Assembly (NCBI GenBank): GCA_001778055.1
Contig: MFFY01000057.1
Span: 1 to 12,344, forward strand
Source of the DNA: Candidatus Falkowbacteria bacterium RIFCSPLOWO2_12_FULL_45_13
GTDB taxonomy: Bacteria; Patescibacteriota; Patescibacteriia; Patescibacteriales; GWC2-42-12
DNA: 12,344 nucleotides
Reading direction: 5' to 3'
The notes under the pieces were generated by a model that had not been told where the DNA came from, did not search any database, and saw nothing but the letters and a program-made list of their open reading frames with translations. Shown in pieces: positions 1-5,972 of the stretch (position 1 is its first letter; the number at the start of each line of letters is the position of its first letter). Made by a program: the position numbers and the translations under genes.

Positions 1-1
1 A

Positions 2-301
2 GAAAAACAGATCTTTTTTTATGTTAAGGATACCGGCCGGGGCATTACCCCTGAAGACAGAAAAAATCTTTATACCGACTTGCCCGCCGAAGCCTTCTTG
101 TCCACCATAGCTTCAGCGACGGCGGAGGCGCAGGCGGGAGGCGGGCGAGGCAAGGATTCGTTTAAATATAATGTGGACTCAACCGGCTATGGCCTGTCCA
201 CGGTCAAGATAGTGGTGGAAGCGCATCAGGGCAAGGTCTGGGAAGATACGGAGGTGGGCAAGGGCAGTACTTTTTATGTGAAGTTGCCGAGGAAAAATTA
301 A
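2..301 (+). CDS. Sensor histidine kinase, C-terminal end (5' truncated by window)
   Basis: This is the end of a histidine kinase ATPase (HATPase_c) domain, open from the window edge to a TAA stop. The visible part starts with the G1-type box FYVKDTGRGI and ends with a G2-type box GYGLSTVKIVVEAHQGKVW followed by GKGSTFYVKLP, the usual last strand. These boxes bind ATP for autophosphorylation of a His residue that lies upstream and is not visible. Between the boxes there is an Ala/Gly-rich stretch (visible residues about 27 to 47) that does not fit the family. The region normally reads straight from the phrase after 'EDRKNLYT' to 'RGKDSF'. The stretch is encoded by an inverted-repeat-like segment and looks like an in-frame repeat insertion. 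The partner response regulator is not in the window. The family call is firm; the specific signal is unknown. Confidence 0.85.
   Translation, partial: EKQIFFYVKDTGRGITPEDRKNLYTDLPAEAFLSTIASATAEAQAGGGRGKDSFKYNVDSTGYGLSTVKIVVEAHQGKVWEDTEVGKGSTFYVKLPRKN
78..147. repeat. GC-rich inverted-repeat segment in frame inside the histidine kinase
   Basis: The segment begins with GCCCGCC and ends near GGCGGGC, its reverse complement. The inside carries GAAGCC, CTTGTCCACC and GGCGGAGG words. From memory, such words belong to dispersed hairpin repeats common in CPR genomes. It translates to an Ala/Gly-rich peptide that interrupts the ATP lid of the kinase without breaking the frame. The exact edges are my estimate. 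Confidence 0.5.
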
Positions 302-328
302 ATTTAAAACTGTTCTACTCTAAATAAT

Positions 329-361
329 AAAATAGTCCATTTAGAAGAGGTCTATTTTTAT
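329..361 (+). terminator. Probable intrinsic terminator after the histidine kinase
   Basis: AAAATAGTCC (329-338) can pair with GGTCTATTTT (349-358) with one mismatch across a 10-base loop, and a T-rich run follows. It lies 28 bases after the kinase stop, between two convergent genes. The rest of the gap to 510 is AT-rich and holds no gene. Confidence 0.6.
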
Positions 362-435
362 TTTGTAATTTTTTAGTTTGAAAACATATTGGCGAAAAAA
401 TTTTAGATAAAAATTTACAAAAATTTGGAAATTTA

Positions 436-455
436 GGCCGAATAGGCATTCGGCC
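436..455 (-). repeat. Perfect hairpin between the convergent genes; weak terminator candidate for tsaD
   Basis: GGCCGAAT (436-443) and ATTCGGCC (448-455) form a perfect 8-bp stem with a 4-base loop, 55 bases beyond the tsaD stop. On the minus strand the T-rich stretch begins several bases after the stem, so terminator function is uncertain. To its right lie two ATTCGTA words (473-488), the same AT-rich word seen in the 5514-5631 repeat. Confidence 0.4.
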
Positions 456-509
456 ACAGTCCCTTTATAATTATTCGTAATATTCGTAGCCTGTTTGTAG
501 ATTTGTGGA

Positions 510-1739
510 TTATCTTAATTCCAGATTGGCGTCGGTTTTCAATTTTTGCCATGGCGTGAAATCTTTTCTCCTGGCCCGGAAATAACCGGCGGCCGCGATC
601 ATGGCCGCGTTATCCGTGCAATACTTTAAGTCAGGCATGATATATTTGGCTAACGGCAAATTTTTTTTAACCGCAACTGCCAGTTGACTTCTTAATTCCA
701 GATTAGCGGCCACACCGCCGGACAACATCACGGTCCGGCAATTTTGCGTTTTAGCCGCTTTAATGGTTTTATGAACCAAGACGTCCACCGCGGCCTGCTG
801 AAATTCGGCCGCGTATTCAGGAATTCTCATTCTCCAATCCTTGTCTTTCTCCAAGGCATAAAGCAAAGCGGTCTTAAGCCCGGAAAAAGAAAAATCAAAA
901 TTTCTGTCTCTGATCATTGGCCGAGGCAAAAAAATTTTCAATTTTAGATTTTCGATTTTAAATTTTAACTGGGTATTGGGATTTGGGATTTGGGATTTGG
1001 GATTTATTTTTTTAAAAGAATTGATTTCTTCCGCCAATCTGGCAATTTCTGGCCCGCCCGGATAACCCAAACCTAAGAGTTGCGCGGCCTTATCAAAGGC
1101 TTCACCGGCCGCGTCATCCCGCGTTTCGCCCAATACTTTATATTTTCCATGACCGCTCATCAGCGCCAGCATGGTATGCCCGCCGGATACAGTTAATATA
1201 ATGGCTGGAAATTTAATTTTATTTTGGATTTGGAATTTATGATTTGAAATTTGTTTCGGATTTCGGATTTCGGATTTCGGATTTACGCGAATTGGCTCCA
1301 GCCAATTCGCGTAAATGTGCCCTTCAATGTGATTAATCGCCACTGCTGGCAACCGCCAAACATAAGCCAAGACCTTGGCGGTTTCCACACCCACCATGAG
1401 TGAGGTAATCAACCCTGGTCCAACCGTTACCGCGATCGCATCAATTACTTTGTTTGCCCCCCTTGTAAAGGGGGAACGAAAGGGGGTTGATTTTCCCCCT
1501 CTCCTTGCTAAGGAGAGGGTCGGGGTAAGGTCCGCCTTTTCCAGCGCCTGATTAACCACTGGCAGAATATTTAAAACATGCGTCCTGGCCGCCACTTCCG
1601 GCACCACGCCGCCGTATTTTTTGTGTATTTCTGTCTGCGATGAAACCACGTTGGATAATACTTCAAAATTATCGCCATTACCGCGAACCACCGCGGCCGC
1701 GGTTTCATCGCAAGAGGTTTCAATGCCTAAAATAATCAT
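510..1739 (-). CDS. tsaD: tRNA N6-adenosine threonylcarbamoyltransferase TsaD
   Basis: TsaD transfers the threonylcarbamoyl group from threonylcarbamoyl-AMP to A37 of ANN-decoding tRNAs in the cytoplasm, working with TsaB and TsaE. The start is the ATG giving MIILGIETSCDETA, the canonical family N-terminus. An upstream ATG at 1778 would add 13 unrelated residues running into a repeat. Family motifs are present in order: VGPGLITSLMVG, NHIEGHIYA (metal-binding His 137 and 141), LTVSGGHT (about 182-189), RDDAAGEAFDKAA, FDFSFSGLKTALLY, LSGGVAANLELR (about 339) and TDNAAMIAAAG (about 375), so the enzyme looks complete. At 409 residues it is about 70 longer than usual. The excess falls in three in-frame repeat insertions at about residues 72-96, 151-175 and 245-268. 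The gene is essential or nearly so in most bacteria, so these insertions are probably tolerated loops. The upstream neighbour is divergent and unrelated. Confidence 0.95.
   Translation of the reverse strand: MIILGIETSCDETAAAVVRGNGDNFEVLSNVVSSQTEIHKKYGGVVPEVAARTHVLNILPVVNQALEKADLTPTLSLARRGGKSTPFRSPFTRGANKVIDAIAVTVGPGLITSLMVGVETAKVLAYVWRLPAVAINHIEGHIYANWLEPIRVNPKSEIRNPKQISNHKFQIQNKIKFPAIILTVSGGHTMLALMSGHGKYKVLGETRDDAAGEAFDKAAQLLGLGYPGGPEIARLAEEINSFKKINPKSQIPNPNTQLKFKIENLKLKIFLPRPMIRDRNFDFSFSGLKTALLYALEKDKDWRMRIPEYAAEFQQAAVDVLVHKTIKAAKTQNCRTVMLSGGVAANLELRSQLAVAVKKNLPLAKYIMPDLKYCTDNAAMIAAAGYFRARRKDFTPWQKLKTDANLELR
936..1007. repeat. In-frame heptamer-repeat insertion 3 in tsaD (GGGATTT x4)
   Basis: Four perfect tandem copies of GGGATTT occupy 978-1005. 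To their left is a degenerate AT-rich tail of similar texture (about 936-975). Read on the tsaD strand the array gives Asn-Pro-Lys-Ser-Gln-Ile-Pro, repeating every seven codons. The insertion lies just before the conserved FDFSFSGLK block. Confidence 0.85.
1215..1289. repeat. In-frame heptamer-repeat insertion 2 in tsaD (CGGATTT x4)
   Basis: Four perfect tandem copies of CGGATTT occupy 1257-1284, with a degenerate tail of GGATTT/GAATTT-like words to the left. On the tsaD strand this gives a run of the type NPKSEIRNPK. It separates the metal-site motif NHIEGHIYANW from the LTVSGGHT block, which are normally only a short loop apart. Confidence 0.85.
1281..1316. repeat. Perfect 17-bp inverted repeat inside tsaD
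   Basis: Positions 1281-1297 are the exact reverse complement of 1300-1316, with only two bases between them. The right arm encodes the native TsaD residues IYANW. The left arm therefore looks like an inverted copy of host sequence, joined directly to the CGGATTT array. Confidence 0.9.
1452..1526. repeat. In-frame hairpin-repeat insertion 1 in tsaD
   Basis: There are two perfect inverted repeats: CCCCCTT/AAGGGGG (1458-1474, loop GTA) and CCCTCTCCTT/AAGGAGAGGG (1497-1519, loop GCT). On the tsaD strand they translate to about 25 Thr/Pro/Arg/Gly-rich residues placed before the conserved block VIDAIAVTVGPGL. Similar C-run/G-run hairpins recur inside copA at 6187 and 6581. Confidence 0.8.
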
Positions 1740-1771
1740 ATATTCATTTTGTGATTGCGAGCCATTGTATC

Positions 1772-1935
1772 TTGTCATTCCCGAAGCCGAAGGCTATCGG
1801 GAATCCAGGAGGGCGAGGCAGGATCATTTCTATTGTTCAAACTCAACATCAAGAACAAATATGACACTGGATTTATAGGAAAAAACAAGTTTTTACGTCT
1901 CTCTCCTGGATCCCCGCCTACGCGGGGATGACAAA
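1772..1935. repeat. Inverted pair of dispersed repeat units (MITE-like)
   Basis: The left unit (about 1772-1811) begins TTGTCATTCCCG and ends ATCCAGGAG. The right unit (about 1905-1935) begins CTCCTGGATCCCC and ends GGGGATGACAAA. They are imperfect reverse complements, and each contains its own inner hairpin. The 93 bases between them hold no gene. From memory, units of this type (TCATTCCCG...GGGAATCC) are widespread bacterial extragenic repeats. Spurious reading frames across them give the familiar peptide CHPRVGGDPG. Confidence 0.7.
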
Positions 1936-2012
1936 AAGAGATAATCCCTCGCCATGACATTATAAAAATTAATTCCATCTTAGCCCGAAACTGCCAAAAA
2001 AACAAGCTGGTC

Positions 2013-2046
2013 TTTACATAAATTATAGATATGTGTATAATGTAAA
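2013..2046 (+). promoter_or_regulatory. Strong sigma70-type promoter with an overlapping dyad
   Basis: TTTACA (2013-2018) and a perfect TATAAT (2036-2041) are separated by exactly 17 bases, giving a predicted transcript start near 2048 and a leader of only about 13 bases before the ATG at 2061. The arms TTTACAT (2013-2019) and ATGTAAA (2040-2046) form a perfect inverted repeat spanning the promoter core, a possible operator. This is the best promoter seen upstream of the copper cluster. Confidence 0.75.
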
Positions 2047-2060
2047 TACTTTCAAAACAT

Positions 2061-2483
2061 ATGGTAAAAAACTATTCTAAAATTTACCAACGCGCCGCTT
2101 TCATGATATTAGCCATTATTATTTCTGGTCTGCTTAATATTTGCTTATTCTCTTTTCAGGCCAAGGCCGCGCCGATTCAACCGCTTAAATTAAATTTTAC
2201 CTACGACAATAGTAGCGATTGCGTTGCCGAATCAAAACCCGAACCGACGCAAACCATCAATCATCCGTCCGCGCCCATGTCTGAATGTTGCCTGGCAAAA
2301 AACCACTACTATGAAGCCGTTGTCAATACCGCCAGCAATGAATCAGCGCCAATTTTTACTAATCTGGTAATTTTACCGTTAAGCAATTTAAATTTAAAAA
2401 ATAATTCTACTTATCATATTCCGCAATCAACTTCGCCTCCGCTCGCGGAGCTAGCGCTGGCTTCAACCGTCATCAGAGAGTGA
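2061..2483 (+). CDS. Small secreted or membrane-anchored Cys-containing protein, unknown function
   Basis: I do not recognise a named family. The 140-residue protein has a basic N-terminus and a hydrophobic segment (about residues 12-32), then QAKAAP, which fits signal peptidase cleavage near residue 36-37. The exported part is polar, with C54 in SSDCVAES, H68, and the cluster SECCLAKNHYY (C76, C77, H82). A Cys pair plus nearby His, in a secreted protein that opens a copper cluster, suggests metal binding, but that is inference. It resembles other small CC-motif proteins found next to copper transporters. The C-terminal part is encoded partly by a hairpin (CTCCGC/GCGGAG, 2437-2450), so its end may include repeat sequence. 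It starts 13-20 bases after a strong promoter and has no Shine-Dalgarno. It is the only gene in the window that ends in TGA. Confidence 0.65.
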   Translation: MVKNYSKIYQRAAFMILAIIISGLLNICLFSFQAKAAPIQPLKLNFTYDNSSDCVAESKPEPTQTINHPSAPMSECCLAKNHYYEAVVNTASNESAPIFTNLVILPLSNLNLKNNSTYHIPQSTSPPLAELALASTVIRE

Positions 2484-2498
2484 AATTTTAATAATTTG

Positions 2499-2555
2499 CC
2501 TCCGGACAGAAAATTCTTAGCATTGGAAAATGTTAATTTGGCCGGCGGTTTTTTT
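2499..2555 (+). terminator. Possible attenuator between the first two cluster genes
   Basis: CCTCCGG (2499-2505) can pair with CCGGCGG (2542-2548) with one mismatch, and a run of seven T follows at once (2549-2555). The loop is long (36 bases), so this is only a candidate for partial termination before the gene at 2577. Confidence 0.3.
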
Positions 2556-2576
2556 AATTAAATTAACTCTCTTAAT

Positions 2577-4415
2577 ATGTCTAATACTCAAAAATTTATT
2601 ATTCCCATCAAGGGCATGCACTGCAAATCCTGCGAGATGCTGGTTGAAGATCAGCTTAAAGAAGTTAAGGGCGTCAAAAAAGCAATAGTCAACCACCGCC
2701 GGGATTTAGCGGAAGTTTATTACCATGGCGCGAGCCCTGATCTTGAGGCTATAAAAACCGCCGTGGAAAAGGCCGGCTACAGCCTAGGCAAAGAAGAAAC
2801 CAAGGGCTGGTTTTCTAAAAACAAAAACGATTACCGCGAATTAGGCATGGTGGCCATGTTTTTGGTTGGCCTGTATTTTGTGCTTAAAGGCCTGGGGCTA
2901 ACCAGCATTAATATTTTGCCGTCAGGCGATGGCGGCGTCACTGTATCGTTAATCCTGCTCATCGGATTAACCGCGGGTTTTTCCACCTGCATGGTCATGG
3001 TCGGCGGTTTGGTTTTGGGCCTGTCATCAAGACATAATGAACTTCACCCTGAAGCCACGGCAGTGGAAAAATTCAGGCCGCATTTATTCTTTAATTTAGG
3101 GCGAGTTCTGGGCTATGTTTTTTTGGGCGGACTACTAGGATTGCTGGGTTCCACAATCCAGTTGTCCAATTTCTCTTTGGGTATTTTAACCATTATCGTC
3201 GGCCTAGTAATGCTCATCATGGGGCTGCAGCTCATAGAAATTTTCCCTTGGGCGCATAGGCTGAAACTAACCCTACCCAAAGGCTTAAGCCGCGTTCTCG
3301 GCATAAATAACCAGCAGAAAGAATACAGCCACAAACGTTCGGCTCTCATGGGCGCTTCAACCTTTTTTCTGCCTTGCGGCTTTACCCAGGCTATGCAAGT
3401 CATAGCCATAAGCACCGGCAGTCTTTTCTACGGCGGGGTGGTGATGGGCCTGTTCGCCTTAGGCACGGTACCTGGACTTTTAGCCGTGGGCGGGCTGACC
3501 GCGGCGGTAAAAGGCGCTTTCGCGCGAAAATTCTTCAAATTCGCCGGCTTAGTAATCTTAATTTTTGCCATGTTTAATATTACGAACGGCTTTAACCTGA
3601 CCGGCTTTAACTTCGCTTATGGAAAAACGGAAAATCTAAGCCTAAACGACCCCAATGTCACTCTGGAAAATGGCGTGCAAGTGGTCAGGATGAAAGAAAC
3701 CGGCAGCGGTTATTCGCCCAACCGCTTTACCATTAAACAAGGCATTCCGGTAAGGTGGATAATTGACTCCCAAGCGCCCTATTCTTGCGCCGCCAGCCTG
3801 TCCCTGCCCAAATACAATATCAGGAAATATTTAACAGCGGGCGAAAACATTATTGAATTCACGCCTAAAGAAACCGGCCGTATCCCTTTTTCCTGCTCCA
3901 TGGGTATGTACACCGGCGTTTTTAATGTAGTTGATAAAAACGGCAATGGCGCGGCAGCAACCGGCAGTTTGGCAAGTACAGAACAATCCGGGCCAAGAGC
4001 AACAGCTTCGGCCGGCGGCTGTGGCGGAGGCGGGACGGGTGGCGGTGGAGGTTGCGGCTGTGGCGGAGGCGGCAAACCGGTAATTCCCAGTATTGGCAGT
4101 GTTACTAACTCACCAGCAGTCAATAACGGCGCTAATGCGTCAGGGCAAGTCATTACCAGCAATTTCACTGTCAGCTCTGATATAGTGCCCAATACTTTCA
4201 CGGTTAACGCCGGCGCGCCAGTAAGATACGTCATTAATCCAACCGAAGACGGCGTGGGCTGCATGTATGCCATTATGGTGCCGGGGCTTTACAACGATCC
4301 CATACCGTTACAAGCCAACCAACAAATTGTTATGAACTTTACGCCCAGCCAGCCGGGTGAATACCCAATCACTTGCGGCATGGGCGTACCCATAGGAAAA
4401 ATTGTCGTGAGATAG
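2577..4415 (+). CDS. HMA domain + DsbD/SafE-like membrane core + two cupredoxin-like domains
   Basis: This 612-residue fusion has three parts. Residues 6-70 are a heavy-metal-associated domain with GMHCKSC (C16, C19), the Cu(I) site. Residues 88-340 are a polytopic membrane core of the DsbD_2/TauE-SafE type. It has membrane Cys C138 in GLTAGFSTCMVMVGG and C267 in STFFLPCGFTQAM, placed one per half as in the CcdA/DsbD fold. Residues 365-453 and about 525-612 are two related cupredoxin-like beta domains. The first has C404 and FSCSMGMYTG; the second has C562 and ITCGMGVPIG. Each could supply Cys/Met copper ligands, but classical His ligands are not seen. A Gly/Cys linker (about 480-499, four Cys) joins them. 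It probably moves copper or electrons across the membrane to extracytoplasmic domains. The architecture is clear; the reaction is inferred. Confidence 0.85.
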   Translation: MSNTQKFIIPIKGMHCKSCEMLVEDQLKEVKGVKKAIVNHRRDLAEVYYHGASPDLEAIKTAVEKAGYSLGKEETKGWFSKNKNDYRELGMVAMFLVGLYFVLKGLGLTSINILPSGDGGVTVSLILLIGLTAGFSTCMVMVGGLVLGLSSRHNELHPEATAVEKFRPHLFFNLGRVLGYVFLGGLLGLLGSTIQLSNFSLGILTIIVGLVMLIMGLQLIEIFPWAHRLKLTLPKGLSRVLGINNQQKEYSHKRSALMGASTFFLPCGFTQAMQVIAISTGSLFYGGVVMGLFALGTVPGLLAVGGLTAAVKGAFARKFFKFAGLVILIFAMFNITNGFNLTGFNFAYGKTENLSLNDPNVTLENGVQVVRMKETGSGYSPNRFTIKQGIPVRWIIDSQAPYSCAASLSLPKYNIRKYLTAGENIIEFTPKETGRIPFSCSMGMYTGVFNVVDKNGNGAAATGSLASTEQSGPRATASAGGCGGGGTGGGGGCGCGGGGKPVIPSIGSVTNSPAVNNGANASGQVITSNFTVSSDIVPNTFTVNAGAPVRYVINPTEDGVGCMYAIMVPGLYNDPIPLQANQQIVMNFTPSQPGEYPITCGMGVPIGKIVVR

Positions 4416-4470
4416 CCAGGTTTGAGGAAATTAACCTAGAGCTAATAAATTAAATGATACAAATCACAAA

Positions 4471-4519
4471 TCTGCCGACTTAAGCTGGCGTCTCTATGGT
4501 CTTAAGGGATAATGGCAGA
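4471..4519 (+). repeat. Interrupted hairpin upstream of the DsbA-like gene
   Basis: TCTGCC (4471-4476) pairs with GGCAGA (4514-4519), and inside it CTTAAG pairs with a second CTTAAG, with unequal internal bulges. The gap from 4416 to 4554 holds no other feature I can support. No convincing promoter was found here. Confidence 0.35.
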
Positions 4520-4554
4520 ACTAATTCGTGAATTCTAAATTTAACTTCAAAAAC

Positions 4555-5493
4555 ATGAAAAAAATCATAATCATATTGTCGGGTTTATTCTTGATTTTGA
4601 TAGTAAGCACCTGGTCAATAACCATTCCCACGGGAAAACCGGGAAAAAACGTTAAAAAAATTCTCGGGCCTGAAGAGGCCAGAGTCGCGGCGGAAAAATT
4701 TATCAATGAAAATTTACTGCCGCCAGATATTAAAGCCACGGTTAAGGGCGCGATTTTAGAAAACAATGTCTACAGTATCAGCCTAAATGTCCAGGGTAAA
4801 GACTATACTTCCTACATGACCCGCGATGGCGGCAAATTCTTTCAAAGCGGCCTGGATATGGCTACTTACAAAGAGCAAACCGCGGCCAATCAAGCGGTCA
4901 ACAATCAGGCAGCTAATCAGGCGCCTGTCCAGCCAACCAAGAATACCGCTTTAGTCAAAACTGATAAGCCGAAAGTTGAATTGTTCGTCATGACTTATTG
5001 CCCCTACGGCCTGCAGGCGGAGAAAGGAATCTTGCCGGCTTTCGCGGCCTTGGACGGTAAAATTGACGCCAGCGTGAAATTTGTCCATTATTTCCTGCAT
5101 GGTGATAAAGAAGAGCAGGAAACATACACTCAAGCCTGCATCCGCGATCAGCAAACGGCCAAATTCAATAATTATTTGCAATGCTTCATTGAACAGGGCG
5201 ACAGCGCCGCCTGCCAGACAAAAGCTCAAGTTAATCAGACTAAGCTGAACGATTGCGTGGCCTCAAAATCTAAAGATTATTATAAAACCGATTCCGTCTT
5301 GAGCCAGCAATATGGCGTCCAAGGCAGTCCAACCCTGGTAATTAACGGCGTGCAATCTAACGCCGGACGCGATGCGGCCAGTTATTTGGCCGGCATTTGC
5401 GCGGCCTTCAACCAGACGCCGGCCGAATGTTCAAAACAATTGTCCAGCGCTTCGCCGGCGCCGGGCTTTGGAACGTACAATGCCTCAAATTAA
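4555..5493 (+). CDS. Membrane-anchored DsbA/GILT-like thioredoxin-fold protein with a monothiol CPYG site
   Basis: I chose the ATG giving MKKIIIILSGLFLILIV, a lysine-led signal anchor (312 residues). A GTG 27 bases upstream would add nine residues. After the anchor come a small alpha/beta region (about residues 30-105) and a Gln/Asn/Ala-rich linker (about 109-131). The thioredoxin-fold domain then starts at VELFVMTYCPYGLQAEKG. C149 heads the active site, but the second position is Gly, so it is CPYG instead of CXXC. Conserved later Cys (195, 210, 220, 234, 282, 292) and the cis-Pro loop GSPTLVING (Pro about 259) match DsbA/GILT-like proteins. It probably acts outside the membrane as a thiol oxidoreductase, isomerase or copper-binding partner. 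Placement after the DsbD-like fusion suggests they work together, as ScsC does with ScsB. No VKOR or DsbB partner is visible. Confidence 0.85.
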   Translation: MKKIIIILSGLFLILIVSTWSITIPTGKPGKNVKKILGPEEARVAAEKFINENLLPPDIKATVKGAILENNVYSISLNVQGKDYTSYMTRDGGKFFQSGLDMATYKEQTAANQAVNNQAANQAPVQPTKNTALVKTDKPKVELFVMTYCPYGLQAEKGILPAFAALDGKIDASVKFVHYFLHGDKEEQETYTQACIRDQQTAKFNNYLQCFIEQGDSAACQTKAQVNQTKLNDCVASKSKDYYKTDSVLSQQYGVQGSPTLVINGVQSNAGRDAASYLAGICAAFNQTPAECSKQLSSASPAPGFGTYNASN

Positions 5494-5513
5494 TGGAATA
5501 AATCAAATTAAAT

Positions 5514-5631
5514 GTATACGAATTACAAATCTAATACGAATTTACCAATACTTTTAAATATCCCCCGCCCAGATCGGCGCATTTGCATTATATTCATTCG
5601 TAAATTTGTAATAAATTTGTAATTCGTATAC
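5514..5631. repeat. 118-bp element bounded by perfect 17-bp inverted repeats
   Basis: GTATACGAATTACAAAT (5514-5530) is the exact reverse complement of 5615-5631. The 84 bases between are AT-rich and non-coding, with extra ATTCGTA and TTTGTAAT words. It fills most of the gap between the DsbA-like gene and the small HMA gene, so any mRNA crossing this gap could fold into a long hairpin. Confidence 0.8.
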
Positions 5632-5639
5632 CAAATCAT

Positions 5640-5843
5640 ATGACTATACAATTCAAAATAACTAATATGACTTGCCCTTCCTGCGCTTTAGTAAATGAAA
5701 AATACTTAAAGAAAGCCAAGGGTGTCTTAAGCGCCAAAGTTAATTTTACCTCCGGCCTGGCCGCAGTAGAATTTGATGAAACAACCATTAATCAAAAACA
5801 AATCAAGGAGATAGTAACTAAAAATGGTTACGGCGTAATTTAA
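5640..5843 (+). CDS. CopZ-like single-domain copper chaperone (HMA)
   Basis: The 67-residue protein is one HMA domain with the ferredoxin-like beta-alpha-beta-beta-alpha-beta pattern. The metal site is NMTCPSCAL (C12, C15), and it ends in the usual Gly-Tyr loop (KNGYGV). Stand-alone HMA proteins of this size bind Cu(I) in the cytoplasm and hand it to the HMA domains of CopA-type ATPases. The next gene is such an ATPase, 129 bases downstream, which supports that role. Lys residues around the site fit docking to an acidic partner surface. There is no clear Shine-Dalgarno. Mercury or another soft metal cannot be excluded from sequence, but context favours copper. Confidence 0.9.
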   Translation: MTIQFKITNMTCPSCALVNEKYLKKAKGVLSAKVNFTSGLAAVEFDETTINQKQIKEIVTKNGYGVI

Positions 5844-5972
5844 ACAGTACTTACGCGTTTGAAAAACCTCCGTTTTAGGCAGTTAATCGCATAAATCCTA
5901 CTAAAATTAATTAGTTGTGCCGATTTGATTAACCCCAGCTAATTTATTATCCGCACAATTCACCATAATAAT

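Noticed and set aside
936..1284. CRISPR array
   Set aside because: The heptamers are contiguous with no spacers and lie within a coding gene.
510..1778. Longer tsaD starting at 1778
   Set aside because: The extra 13 residues precede the canonical TsaD N-terminus and run into a dispersed repeat; the ATG at 1739 fits the family.
1775..2005. 76-codon minus-strand frame containing CHPRVGGDPG
   Set aside because: That peptide is the typical translation of an extragenic repeat unit; the frame only crosses repeats and promoter DNA.
3779..4273. 164-codon Pro-rich antisense frame
   Set aside because: It mirrors the Gly/Cys linker and cupredoxin region of the sense gene.
5844..5972. Promoter or terminator between the HMA protein and copA
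   Set aside because: TTGATT and TATTAT are only 14 bases apart, and the small AAAAC/GTTTT hairpin lacks a T-run; neither is convincing.
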